Positions 35,568-47,165 of a stretch of DNA of 64,000 nucleotides are shown here, one piece after another; positions within the stretch are counted from its first letter, which is position 1, and each line of letters starts with the position of its first letter. The stretch comes from Dactylorhiza incarnata. Taxonomy: Eukaryota; Streptophyta; Magnoliopsida; Asparagales; Orchidaceae. The stretch lies in assembly GCA_033032865.1 (NCBI GenBank), contig JAWHQI010000001.1:828001-892000 (forward strand), in the 5' to 3' direction. Position numbers and translations under genes: made by a program. The notes beneath the pieces are model-generated. The model saw only the letters and a list, made by a program, of their open reading frames with translations, ran no database searches and had not been told where the DNA came from.

Positions 35568-37075
35568 ATGGCTCCACCAAAGATAAACTCTGGTTTTGAT
35601 GTTGATATTGATTCCTTCAACGCAGCATCTGACAATTTCAAGGCCATCCTCAACCTATTTCATGCTGCCAACCTAACCAAATTGATTTCCTCAAGGTGCA
35701 AGATACTTAAAGCTGAACTGACAGAGTTCAAGGACAATATGCAAATAGGAGATGATGGCTCCATCAATGGGAAAGTTTCTGAGACAAATATACATATAAC
35801 AGAGGAACTGCTTAATCAAACATTTGATCTTACAACTGGCAGTGATCCAGATGAACTGACATGGGAAGAGATCAAGAAAGCTTTAGAGATCATGCAATTC
35901 AAGAAAGAGAAGGCCATCAATCTGAAGAAGATTGATCTTGAAGAGGAATATAGATTCCTTGTTGATATAGTAGAGAAGGTGCTCCTATGCAAAATTTCAG
36001 CACATGATACTATCCCCAGGCAGCAGCTGCAAATCATGGGAATTCTAGTCCTGAATAAGAAGATAAATTGGGGAAGATGCCTCCTGAAGCTGATTGGGCA
36101 CAAATATTCACACAAAGGGAATGCCTATATGAGGATCATGAGCTAGGTGCTCTTCCACCATTGTCTAATGGTGTGCAAATCAAAAGGAGTGCCCATTCCT
36201 CCAGGGAAAAGGATGAATATAGGAATATTCTCCAAGGGACCAGACAAATTCTGAAGCCTGGTTAATCTGCACCATCACCTCCTCCTTCTCCACCTCCACA
36301 AAATATAGAGACAAGTCTACCAGATCCTCCAAGGGATAATTATCTTCCACAGAACACCTCAGCAACTCAACTGGATACTAATCAAGATGCTAATCCAGAC
36401 CAGGTCAACCAGAATAGTTCATCCATCCCTACCACAGAACCTGCACCTCAGGTTCCTTTCCAACCACAGCAAAAACCATCCACCATAATCACAGACAATC
36501 AGTCTACTCCCGTACAACCATTTCATATCTCTCCAGAAGTTTATCAATCACACTCCCCTATAGATCTTCTAGACTTCAATGTGAACCTCACAGCAATCCC
36601 CCTAGTTATTTTGTCCACACCTACTCCTCCTACATCACTTTCTCATACTCACTCTTTTGATATTGAACAAGTCATCTCTAAAGCAGTAGGTTTGGACTCA
36701 AGCACCTTTGCTGACCTACTAGTCAGCCAAGCCAGAAAGTTTAATAAGAAATACTCCCAGATGGAGTCAGAAATACAAGAATCAAAAGAGTCACTCCTAT
36801 CTCTCAAGACAATTGTATCCTCCTCAATGACCACTAAAGATTTCTTAACCTTCCTTGTTAGTAAGGTTAAGAAGGGGGAGACGATTCAGGAGGAGGAGAT
36901 ACATAATCAGGTAGGTGTAAGTGTCCAGGAGAAGGGAAAGAGTGCTGCAGAAGAGATTGCTCCAAGTATTCCAGATACTAAGGCTCATGACCCAAATAAG
37001 CTAACTATTTTTCAAACAGGAACATCTCAGGTGGAGCTAGTTGAGAATCCTCCAGAAAAGACTACATCAATCTAG
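35568..37075 (+). pseudogene. env-like / plant transposon-domain ORF, broken
   Basis: ATG at 35568 ('MAPPKINSGFDVD'). The first frame is open to TAG at 36144-36146 (193 codons), continues in the same frame as 'KGVPIPPGKR', then shifts near 36262 into a proline-rich, coiled-coil frame (36266-37075). Landmarks match the minus-strand ORF at 59370-57573: 'VEKVLLCKISAHD' versus 'VGKVLLCKPGSHD', and 'KKINWGRCLL' versus 'KKTNWSEFLF'. This pattern resembles the env-like proteins of Sireviruses, often annotated as 'putative plant transposon protein'. The function is not established. No signal peptide is evident. Confidence 0.65.
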
Positions 37076-37587
37076 GGGGAGCATGTTGCAGAAGTTCCTG
37101 TAGTATCTCAGTGGTAACTCCCATCAACTCAGGGGGAGTTCTTAGAAGATGAATAAATAGTGGATGAGGTGGCAATGATTGCTAAAGAGGCTGCCCTAAA
37201 TGCTGAACAAAATGCACAATCTCAGGGGGAGCCTCCCAAAGAGAATGAAATTTATGAAGAAGTTGATAAGGATCCTGAAGAAAATGAATCACTTGTGTTT
37301 GATACAAGAAAGGTGATACCAAGGTCTTCTCAAGCAAAAGGAAAACTCCTGAGAAGGAGGATTGAAGTCCAGGTATTCTGTAAATATAAATACTCTATAT
37401 TATAACACTGGGGCAAACAGCTGTGTTGAACAATATAACTACTTGATAGTGTATAAAGTGGTCTGTGTTTCCATTCTTTTATGTTGTTATTGCCTATGTA
37501 TAATTGCTTGTATTAAGAATTATGTCACAGCATGTGTAAAATCACTTTAAATAAACTGTAATTTTTTAAAGATAAATATGGGGAGAT
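37070..37587 (+). promoter_or_regulatory. Repeated polypurine boxes before the 3' LTR
   Basis: GGGGGAG boxes at about 37076, 37131 and 37226 and the final TATGGGGAGAT at 37578-37588. A frame at 37160-37405 (Glu-rich) overlaps them and may be the last part of the env-like gene. Confidence 0.75.
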
Positions 37588-39288
37588 TGTTGGAAAAAAA
37601 CCCCTTTTGATTTAACTTAACAAATTATCTATATGTGATCTTACATCCTATGAGTATTACCCTCATTGTATAGAATGGGTAAATTGGTTAATAGATGTCT
37701 TAGGATGTCAGACTCATATTAGACTGTCAAGGCTAAGTAAAGACAATCACAAAATCAGTTAAGTTAAGACTTGTGTGGAATGAAAGTCGACGCAACTTCG
37801 ACTTGATATCGACGCAACTCATACTAGAACTCCAAGCAACTTAATCTGCCTGTCGAAGTATAAGTCAAGTTGACGCAACATCGAAAGGGACTCGACGTAG
37901 AAGAAAGAGCTTGTCGAAGCCATCAGTGAAGTCAATGAAACTTCTATTTCAACTCGACGCAGAAGATGATGTCTAAGTTCAATCCTTCAACTCGACGGAT
38001 ATGTCAAGAAGTATTCGACATAACGTTGACATCTGAGTTCATTCAGAGCTGAGAACAATTTTGAAGCCACTTCAATAGGAACTCAGAGGTGCGTCGATAA
38101 GAAGGGAGTCAATTCGATGCTACGTCGACATCTGAGTTCAGTCAGAGCAAAGAAGGATTTCAAAGCTACTCCTACAAGAAATCAGAGGTGCGTCGATAAG
38201 AAAGAAGTTCAATTAGACGCAGCGTCGAATACAGTCTGAAAAAGGAAGCTTTCTTCTGCTGTCCTTTTAACACCTTTTCAGAAGGACCACAAGGCTAGAG
38301 ACAGTTCTCCAATGGCTCTTTTATTGCCAAGAATGGAATGCAGTATTCCAGGACACAACTAAAACATTTTTGGAAGGTTTTCAAATCTGATGGATGGGTT
38401 AGGACCAAAAGAAGTAAGGCAAATCAAATGTCTAATAAGAATTCCTTTTCAGGACAACCTAAAAGGGGAAAAAATTCAAAACACAATCATATAGAATAAG
38501 TATGCCGAAGAGGAGAAAGAAAACTAGAGCATTGATTCATATTATCATCATCTGTCAAACAGGGCTCTTCTTCTTCTTCCTGCTCAAACGCTAAGACAGA
38601 AATATAAGTGCTCTCTCTATACAGGAAATATAGGCAGCTGCTTCTTCTTCCTTATCATACAAAAACTAGATTACAAGAAGCTCAAAAAGAAAAGGATCAA
38701 GCAAATAACCCTTACAAATCATCACAATCATAAGCAAGAGTTCATCTTATACAGATCTAGTGAAAATCAGAAGCTGCAGTTCTTGAGAGATTGCTTCTGC
38801 GAATTCTGAGAACAGAATTCTTTTCTCCCTCTTCTTACTTTCTTCTCCTTTATTTCACAAACTATAAGAGAGTTTTATTAATCTCTCTTCCAAAGGATTT
38901 AGTGGTTCTATGAGTCTCCTTATCAAAAGACTCAGTGGTTCTGAGAGCCTCCTTATCAAACGACTCAGTGGTTCTTAGAGTCTTCTTATCAAAAGACTCA
39001 AATACAGGTTGTGCAATCCTACCAGAGAGGTAGAAGAGAGGACTACTCACATTTTGGGGACCTCTATAAAAATTCATGTGTATTCTGTGTGTGCTTTTCT
39101 GTCCTGTCCATATTTTTGTTTGCTGTGTTTATATTTCCAGCAATCTGCATTTACTTTATTTTGTCTTTGGATTGTTAATTGCATAATACCTAGTGTTTTT
39201 ATTGTGTGTGCATAAATAGAATAGAAAATATTTTAAATCTCTATTCACCCCCCCTAGAGAATAATCTGAGGAACACTGTGCACTTTCA
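37588..39288 (+). mobile_element. 3' LTR of the 31237-39288 element
   Basis: Matches 31237-32933 throughout with scattered substitutions; the TATA-like site has changed to TATAAGAG. Contains the same 33-bp repeats (about 38895-39000). Confidence 0.92.
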
Positions 39289-39500
39289 ACCTTAAGGCCA
39301 TAACTCTATAATGTTTCATTCTTGGGATAGTGGACAATTCTGAAAGTGTTGTTATTTAATGCATTCGCTTACGCTTGTGATACTCTCGTGTAGTTTTTTT
39401 TCCTGTTATCATCTTATTAATGTCTAACTAGTGTGTTCAATATGGCATGAGGTCCCAGCCGGACCTACTATTATATTGTTTGTACTGGCGGGTTGTTATA

Positions 39501-41050
39501 ATTTGGTCTCGTACTTTAGGAGTCGATCCGTAGTTTAGCGAATTCGAGGTCGAATTCCTTTTTAAGGCATGGTGTGCATGTGATGTTCATTCACACAAAG
39601 CAATAAAAACTAATAAGAATGTCCACTTAGGAATGAAAAACATGTTAAAATTTCTAGAGGTCCGGAGTGAAGAAAAAAATGCGGAATACTTCAACACAAT
39701 CCACAAGTGTGACAATCAATGACAATGGGAAGACAGAATAGTGCACTTGTATTAACTATCTCTTTATAGCATGAGACATACATGACGAGACATGATTCAT
39801 AAGAATCAGAGAGGAGAGAAGCATAAGACACAAAAATAAGCCGCCAGCGAACTGCCAAAGCAGAGACCGCCAGACTGCTCGAATAGACAAGCCGCACGGC
39901 TATCCTTGAAACTGCGCAAACAGAGCACAAGCCGTTGCTGTCAGACCGCAACCACAGACCACTCGACTTGCGTCTTTATTCAACTGCTGAGAACAACTGT
40001 CCGCACTTCTTGATCGCCCAGACCGCAAGGTCTCAAGATCACATAAGAACCCGCGAACACTTGATGAAGAACTGCTTCCTGTTGACGAAGAACTGCTTCC
40101 TGCTGCAAGACCGCAACTAAAGACCGCCCGACCACTTAAGGCCGCCTGATCAACTGAGTCTGTTGCACAGTCCAAGAACACCTAAACACAGTCCGCATAG
40201 ACAGACCACTGCCAAACTGGTTTATTCAAAGCTGGAAGAAGGGAGAATGCCGACGGTGACTGCTAGCCGCTAACCTGCGAACAAACAAACCGGTCAGACA
40301 AATCAAACCGCGTGACCTCAGAAAGAGACCGACACAATCAAGCCAACTTTGGTTCTTACAGTTCTTGCGTATTTATGGCTATCCCGGTGTCCCTATTTAT
40401 AGGCAAACGAACGAATGTCGTCACCGCCCCAAGGGATACAGTCACCTTACTTATTGAAGCATGCAGTCTCCAGTACCAGACCTTGCGGTCTCTTATAAGA
40501 CCTTATTTACTTAAAAGCATAACTATACAAGAAAGATAGCTTGCCAAGATAACCCGGCAGACCGCCCAGTCTCTTATAAGAACGGACATGACCATCTGAC
40601 CGATCAGGAGCAGACCGCCATAAACGAGCTCATACAACCCGCCCGGACTATTATAAGATCGGAGCCAGATGAACATTCTGACACACCAAGCTGACCGCCA
40701 GAACGAACTCATGCAGGCCACAGTACGAGACCGCAGAAACGATCTCCAGTACAGACCGCACGGTCTAAACCAGAACAATGATAATTGGGCAAAACATGCA
40801 GACCAAACACAGGCCGCCAACACCAGAGATGCGCGACCACACCAGCCAGGTCGCCACACTGAGCTTGCGGTTTCCAGAGGAAGACCGCAACACAAGTCGC
40901 GCGGTCTCCGCGGTCTCCAAAAAAAGACCGCCCGGCCTGACACTTCCACTTCAAAAATTTAACAAAACATGCTTGTTTGCGGAACCTGAGCATTCCTTGC
41001 TTGTTTGTTGCTATATTTTCGGTCACTAAATTGTGTATTACACGATTATA
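39501..41050 (+). other. Gypsy leader, interrupted
   Basis: 39501-39642 and 40965-41050 form the untranslated leader between the 5' LTR and gag. The primer site expected just after 39500 ('atttggtctcgtac') does not clearly match the iMet type. Confidence 0.6.
39643..40964 (-). mobile_element. Solo LTR, 1322 bp
   Basis: TGTTAAAATTT at the left end and AAATTTAACA at the right end are inverted; AAACA is duplicated on both sides (39638-39642, 40965-40969). The interior has many 'agaccgc' / 'gcggtct' motifs, some palindromic. A TATA-like CTATAAATAGGG reads on the minus strand (40394-40405), so the LTR is probably in minus orientation. It contains no genes. It has the form left by recombination between the LTRs of a complete element. 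Confidence 0.88.
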
Positions 41051-41051
41051 G

Positions 41052-42095
41052 GTGACTAGGAGTGGTGCGGTGCAGTCTCAACCCCATAACACTGCTGAAA
41101 GTAGTGCGCCCACTGAGGTACCAGCGACCACTCCTTCTACTGAGATGATAAGATTAGTCTCTTATGCGGTTTTCGTGATGTTTAATAGTCATCCAGGTCG
41201 TGGCACACATCTTACTACTCCTACTCCTGATGTGGCCCCGACACCTGTTGCTGCAGTGGAACCGAGAGCGGAACCTGCAGTAGAGCCTAGGGTGGAACAT
41301 AGAGTCGAACATGCAGCTGTGGGACGAGCGCATGACCATTAATTAAAGCACTTTCTAAGAATCAACCCTCTACCCTTCTCGGGGACTGAATCCCCAACAA
41401 GGGCAGAGGACTGGTTGTTAAGAGTAAAGAAAACTCTAAGGGCGACAACAACTGAAGAGGCGATGATGGTCACCTTAGCCACTTTCCTTATTAATGGAGA
41501 GGTGGCGCTTTGGTCGGAAGAACTTGAAGCGCACAAGCTGCCCGGTAGATATATCACTGACATCTCGATGGCAGAGTTTTCAGAACTGTTTCTCTAGAGG
41601 TTTATCCCCTCTGCCCAGCGCATTGCGTTGCAAAATCAATTCTTATGGTTAAATTATGGTGATCATTCGATAGACGACTACATGCATGAGTTCACCAGAC
41701 TGAGTCGCTATGTGGGAGCTTTAGTGGAGGACGAGGAGACAAAGACGAATATGTTCTATGAAGGACTTCGTGATGAGTTTAGGCTGCTCCTAGCAGGCCC
41801 AATGACTTTTGGCTTTCAGGTTCTGGTGCAAACTGCCAGATCTCTGGAATTGGATATGCAGAGGGTGCAATGCGCAAAAGGCCTCAGTGCAAAGAAGCCA
41901 GAGTTTCATGCGCTGACTTCTTAGTCCATACCTGAGTTTAGAAGAAATAAGAGGAAGTCTAGGTTAGCGGAACCAGCTCCCTTTAATGTTTCGGGAACAA
42001 CTTTTGCACGGGGCCCTATTACATGTTTCTCTTGTGGAAAGGTGGTACACAAAGCTCGAGTGTGTCAAAGTGGTCCCCCGAAGGCAGAAAAATGA
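41052..42095 (+). pseudogene. gag: Gypsy gag, three premature stops
   Basis: A single reading frame runs from about 41052 to 42095 with stops at 41340-41342, 41595-41597 and 41922-41924. Retrotransposon-Gag landmarks are 'FLINGEVALWSEEL', 'LSRYVGALVEDEETK' and 'FYEGLRDEFRLLL'. A CCHC zinc knuckle (CFSCGKVVHKARVC) is intact at 42024-42065. The N-terminal 90 residues are Pro/Ala/Glu-rich low-complexity sequence. It encodes the particle protein of the gypsy element; it is unlikely to make full-length protein. Confidence 0.9.
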
Positions 42096-42292
42096 GCAGT
42101 GGACTATGCTCGTGCGGCGGGTCCTTCTAATGCGGAGAAAGGCAAAGCTGTGGAGTCTTCTGCTTCCCAGTAACCTCCGGCCCAGCCGAGAGTCTACTCG
42201 CTTGGCCAGCAAGAATGCATATGGTAGAATGATGTCATCACAGGTATGACTTATAATTTAGCTTTTACAACTTGACGTGATTTATACTTCGT

Positions 42293-44050
42293 GTGCGACT
42301 ATACATTTGTTTATGTGTGCAATTAGGCTTCTTCTTAATTTTTAACTATCCGGCGATAGCTCTTTTCGATACTGGAGCTTCGCACTCCTTCGTATCTAAG
42401 GACTTCGTGGTGCGAATCGGAGTACCATCTACCCTGTTAATGGATAGTTTGGAGGTACTGCTGCCCAATGGGTCTTGTATGAGCGCGAATAGGTTGAGTC
42501 GTGTAAAGGTGGGGATATGGAATCAAGATTTCGGCTTGGAAGCGTCATTACTACCACTAGCTGAGTTTGACATGATATTTGGCATGGACTGGCTCTCGAA
42601 GCAGCGAGCATGCATAGATTGCAATCAGAAGGAGATTACTCTGGGAAAGAACACTGAAGAAGAACCCACGTTTGCTGGAATGGGAGGAGCGAGCAAAATG
42701 CTGATGTCTGCTCTCCAGATGGTTAAGGTGGTGAGGAAAGGCGCAGGGTTGTTCTTCACATTGTTGGAGGCTTCGAAGACTAAGCCTAGTATAAGTGTTG
42801 TCCCGGTAGTGGTAGAGTACGCTGATGTGTTTCCTATCAAACTCCCCGGGGCTCCCCCTCAGCGAGAGATTGATTTCTATATTGAGTTCGTGCCAAGTGC
42901 CAAACCTGTGCCATGCTCACCGTACCGAATAGCGCAAAAAGAATTGGCAAAGTTAAAAGTTCAGTTATAAGAAATGTTAGAGCAAGACTATGCATGTCCA
43001 AGTTCATCCCCTTGGAGTGCACCAATCCTCTTTGTGAAAAAGAAGGATGGGAGCTTGCATCGATGCATCGATTATAGAGAGCTGAATGAGCTGACCGAGA
43101 AGAATCGTTATCCAATTTTGAGAATCGATGACTTGTTTGACCAGCTGGTTGGCGACGGTGTATTCTAAGCTAAACTTGAGGTCCGACTATTATCAACTGA
43201 GAATATGGGAATGCGATATTCTAAAGACAGCGTTCAGTACCCGCTTCGAGAGATACGAATTCACGGTAATGCCGTTCGGTCTTTCCAACGCACTGTCAGT
43301 ATTTATGGACTTGATGAATATGATGTTTCGAGAGTATTTGGACCAATTTGTGATCGTCTTTATCGACAACATTTTGGTATACTCTCAGTCTGAAGAGGAG
43401 CATGCAGAGCATCTGCACGCAGTTTTGAGCACTTTAAAGAGGAGTCAGCTATACGCCAAGTTCTCCAAATGTGAGTTTTGGCTATCAACAGTAGCTTTCC
43501 TGAGTCATGTCGTTAGTGGTGAAGGAATCACAGTCGATCCGTCAAAGATAGTGGCTATCCGAGAGTGGCCTGTGTTGAAAAACATGGCGGAAGTCCGAAG
43601 TTTTTTAGGACTTGCCCGCTACTATAGGCGCTTTGTGGAGAACTTCTCAAGGATTGCACTTCCTCTCACTAAATTGACTAGGAAAGATCAGAAGTTCATT
43701 TGGTCGCCCAAGTGCGCACGAGCTTTTGAGGAGCTAAAGAGTCGTCTGACCACGGCTCCCATTTTATGCTCACCATATGAAATGGAAGGCTATGAAATAT
43801 ATATCGACGCCTCAGGGAGTGGCTTGGGTTGCGTCCTAGTGCAATTCAGGTAGGTAATTGTCTATGGATCCCGATTGTTGAAGGTACATGAGAGTAACTA
43901 CCTTGTCCATGACTTGGAGTTAGCGGCCGTGGTATTCTCTCTTATTTATGGAGGCATTACCTATACAGCGTGAAGATTGACATCTTACAGACCACAAAAG
44001 CCTCAAGTACCTGTTGGATCAAAAGGAGTTAAATATGTGATAAAGGAGGT
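42293..44050 (+). pseudogene. pol: Gypsy protease and reverse transcriptase, broken
   Basis: Aspartic protease motif 'ALFDTGASHSFVS' near 42359-42397. RT start 'PYRIAQKELAKLK' is followed by a TAA at 42968-42970. RT continues in the same frame ('[19 protein letters not shown]') to about 43165, then shifts frame ('[10 protein letters not shown]' onward). The catalytic box reads 'FIDN' near 43360, where active enzymes have (Y/F)xDD, so the second aspartate is lost. The connection domain and start of RNase H follow ('[16 protein letters not shown]'), with a stop at 43851-43853. The enzyme is clearly dead. Confidence 0.92.
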
Positions 44051-44052
44051 GG

Positions 44053-45145
44053 ATGGAGTTCCTTGGGGACTACACCTTTGACATACGTTACACTCCCGGA
44101 AAGGGAAACATTGTTGTAGACGCCTTGAGTCGCCGGGCTCCCGCGCAAGCAAATTGGATTTTGATGCATGATGAGCGTTTAATCCGTGATCTAGAATCCA
44201 TGGGGATCACTTGTGTCGATAGGAGAGCACCTACTTTAGCATGCTTGAACTGGACGAAGGTTCAAAACGGCCTTGCCGACTGAGTTCGACAAGCTTTGGA
44301 GCTATACAAAAGCATGAAACGTTACAAAGCAGTGACTGTGGATGGGTCTAACACTGAATTCTCTTTTGATGATGGTCTTTTATGGAAATATGCGAGGTTG
44401 TGCGTCCCAAATGTGGCCAATTTATAGGAAGAATTGATGTACGAGGCTCACTTTACCAAGTACTCAATTCACCATGGGAGCACAAAGATATATATGAATA
44501 TGAAGAAACTCTTCTGGTGGCCAGGAATGAAGAAAGACATTACTCTCTACGTGGCAAAGTGTCATACTTGCACGTTACTGAAGGCTGAATGTCAAAGGCC
44601 TGGTGGGTTTTCGAAGTCTTTACCGATCCTAGAATGGAAGTTTGACGACATTTCAATGGATTTTGTGCACGGATTGCCGACATCACAACATGGAAACGAT
44701 GTCGTTTGGGTGATTGTAGATCGTTTAACAAAAGTATCGCACTTTATTCCGAACCAGAAAGATGATTCTGTGGAAAAGCTCGCAAAGTTGTACGTTGATA
44801 ATATATTACGATTGCACGAAGTTCCCCGTAGCATCATGAGCGATCGAGATGGGCGTTTCACATAGAATGGCTGGAAACTCATCCAACAACTATTAGGTAC
44901 CAAGATAAAGTTTAGCATGGCCTTCCACCCGCAAACAGATGGACAGACAGAAAGGACCAATAGGATGATGGAAGACATGCTCCGGATGTGCGCCCTGGAT
45001 TTCGGAAGGAGATGGGAGGACCAACCCTATATGATTGAGTTCGCCTACAACAACAGCTACCAGTCAAGTATTAAAATGGCTCCGTTCGAAGCCCTTTATG
45101 GTAGAAAGTGTCATATGTCGTTGGCTTGGGCTAAAATGGGCGACA
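44053..45145 (+). pseudogene. pol: Gypsy RNase H end and integrase, truncated
   Basis: One frame with stops at 44281-44283, about 44426 and 44863-44865. '[15 protein letters not shown]' marks the RNase H to integrase transition. The zinc-binding region has a His pair ('HFTKYSIHH') and 'CHTC'. Core residues: Asp in 'ISMDFVHGLP', Asp in 'IMSDRDGRF', Glu in 'QTDGQTERTNR'. It stops at 45145, where sequence jumps into the middle of the LTR; the integrase C-terminus and any chromodomain are missing. Confidence 0.92.
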
Positions 45146-46913
45146 CGAATGTAAATAGAGTGCTATTTTTACCGTTTTGATTTTGACGGAGCTTGACGTC
45201 AAATCCTAAGTCCGAAACGATTCCGATCTTTCTGAAAAATGAATCTGACGGCTAGGATCATTTCGAAATCCTTTAAAGGATGTTTGGGAGATGACTTTAG
45301 GTCTATTGTTGTTTTTTACATTCTCTCTCCAAGCTTGAGAAATCGGAGAGCCAAGGAAGAAGAAGGCATCTTCCGCCATTGACGGAGCTCCGAAGCTCCG
45401 AATCGCGAGACGTTTCCAGATCCACAGAGAGCAACCCAGTGCGGTTCTTTCTATCCAATTGAAATCTCGGATTCATAGCGCCGAAGAGAGCGAGAAGGGT
45501 AACGATCCTTCCTGCCGTTCATAGGACGTCTTTGGTGCTTTCATTCTTTTTTCTATGCATATTGAGGTTGTCTCTTTCACTAATTAGTGAAGTGTAGGAC
45601 TTCTTATAGTTCCGCAGAACTACAGGTAGATTTTGTCCGTCCCTGGCATTTATTGCATGTAGAAATCTGGTAGATGAATGGATTTAGGCATATTGTGTGA
45701 AGCCTACTCGTGGCCGTTAGCCCGGATCGGTGATGCTTGATTGTGACGTGCATTTAGGTTAAGCCTAAATTGCGTGCCAGAGAATGACTCCGTAAAAAAT
45801 AGCATCATATTGCGGGACTTGAGATTTAGGTGTCTTTCGTAGAGCCTAACGGAAGCCCCATGCTTGGAATGTGGTTGAATGCAAACCTTCACCATGAGTT
45901 TTGAAGTGGAGCGGTCTTGTCCCTCCTTCACTGGTTATGTGTGCGAAGCCTAAGTCCTCTTGGAAGGATTGGGTGCGTAGCCATCATTTTGCATGACACT
46001 TGAATGTGTTAAACCCTTACGGGCTGAGGCGAAGCCGTACCCACATCGTGCAAAAGAACACGACGACTAGAGAACGGGAAAAGCTGAACCGAACCCGTTT
46101 CTATGCAGATAGGTGAGAGGTGTCAACCTCTTGTACACCGTGTGATCATGGGAGAGACCGCAGAAGGTATTCACCTAGACCGGCCACAAGCTCTTTTACC
46201 ACCTAAATTTGTGTTACTTAGGGTGGAGTTGTTGTGGATTGATGTTGTGTTAGCCTCATGTGGTTGCTTAGAAGGTTGCGGGAATCCTCCGGGTGAACCC
46301 AATCAACATCATGTGCATACCTAGGTTCCCCTTACTTTGAAGATCAACTTAGAAGATTGATTTTGCTCGAAACCTCACCATGTGTAGTGTAGTTGTACTT
46401 TCTTTATTTGATTACATATTGCATGTACGACTTGCTTGCAAGATTAGCGATGATACGCCCCTGAGATGGCTAGATGGTCGGGGTGTGGGATCGTTACGCG
46501 GTTTGTGTTCAGCTCATAGCTGACCCTCATTTACCTCTTATTGGATGTTGGTGCAGGTGCTAGTGAGCAAAGTGGAAAGTAGCGGATTGAAGCCCTAAGC
46601 AGCATTAGCCTTGAAGGCCAACCTCTATTTTACTGCTTTCCTTATATTGCCAGCATGCGTGCCGAAGATGTTTTGAGTTAGATTCATTGTCTGAATGTAA
46701 GGCCCTAAGGCCATAACTCTGTAATGTTTCAATCCTGGGATAGTGGACAATTCTGAAAGTAATGTTATTTAATGCTTCCGCTTAAGCTTGTGATACTCTC
46801 GTGTAGTTTTCTTTTTTGTTATTATCTTATTAACGTTTAACATGTGTGTTCAATATGGCGTGTGGGCCCGGACGGACCTACTGTTATATTATTTGTACTG
46901 GTGGGATGTTACA
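45146..46913 (+). mobile_element. Gypsy 3' LTR, 5' end deleted
   Basis: From 'atgtaaatagagtgct' onward it matches the 5' LTR from 29678 to 31236 and 39289-39500. The first roughly 345 bp of the LTR, including the TCGACGAA cluster, are absent. Ends TGTTACA at 46913. Confidence 0.9.
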
Positions 46914-47165
46914 TAGCCTCTATTATTTTCTCATCAGTTCATCCTCGATGACCAGAAAGTCACTCATAGCTCGCAATTTTCCCTTTCCCTCTTAGCGTGA
47001 GTTTGTGGTGGTGCATTTTGTGCACCAACATATATATCATTTTCCCCTTATAATTCTCATCATTTTTATAATCTTTTATCTTATTTTAGTGTAGTTTAAG
47101 GTGTTATTTCAACATGTATGTGTGTGAAGAAATCTAGATACTATTTTGAGAATTACATGTGTGGA
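46914..47165. other. AT-rich spacer, nothing recognised
   Basis: Contains 'tatatatcat' and other AT-rich sequence; no ORF or repeat match seen. Confidence 0.5.

Larger units (their letters stand above)
31237..39288 (+). mobile_element. Pol-less Sirevirus-like element with gag and env-like gene
   Basis: LTRs 31237-32933 (1697 bp) and 37588-39288 (1701 bp), both TGTTGG...CTTTCA. Near-duplicate target GCCTT (31232-31236) / ACCTT (39289-39293), one mismatch. The internal 4654 bp hold a primer site, a gag pseudogene, a CpG motif block, an env-like ORF and several polypurine boxes. There is no aspartic protease, integrase or reverse transcriptase. The same gene order occurs in the minus element at 54736-60109. 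It is inserted in the gypsy 5' LTR and is therefore younger than that element. Confidence 0.9.
29339..39500 (+). mobile_element. Gypsy 5' LTR, split by a copia element
   Basis: Pieces 29339-31236 and 39289-39500 make about 2.1 kb and match 45146-46913 of the 3' LTR from 'atagagcggtg' onward. The LTR start TGTAACA and 3'-LTR end TGTTACA are inverted repeats; the 5' LTR end has mutated to 'gttgttata'. The frames at 30236-30463 (minus) and 30635-30856 (plus) recur in the 3' LTR at 45704-45931 and 46103-46324, but this reflects LTR duplication and no domain is recognisable. Confidence 0.85.
29339..46913 (+). mobile_element. Decayed Ty3/gypsy element with two nested insertions
   Basis: 5' LTR from TGTAACACCCC at 29339 to 'gttata' at 39500 (split by the 31237-39288 element); leader 39501-41050 (split by a solo LTR); gag, then protease-RT-RNase H-integrase in gypsy order; truncated 3' LTR ending GATGTTACA at 46913. 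Integrase lies downstream of RT, which defines Ty3/gypsy. The LTR start and Gag type suggest a chromovirus of the Tekay/Del kind, but the region where a chromodomain would lie has been deleted. No matching target duplication is seen (TGGCT left, TAGCC right), consistent with later rearrangement. Multiple stops and frameshifts mean it is not functional. Confidence 0.88.

Noticed and set aside
29334..46918. Target duplication for the gypsy element
   Set aside because: TGGCT on the left and TAGCC on the right do not match; not claimed.
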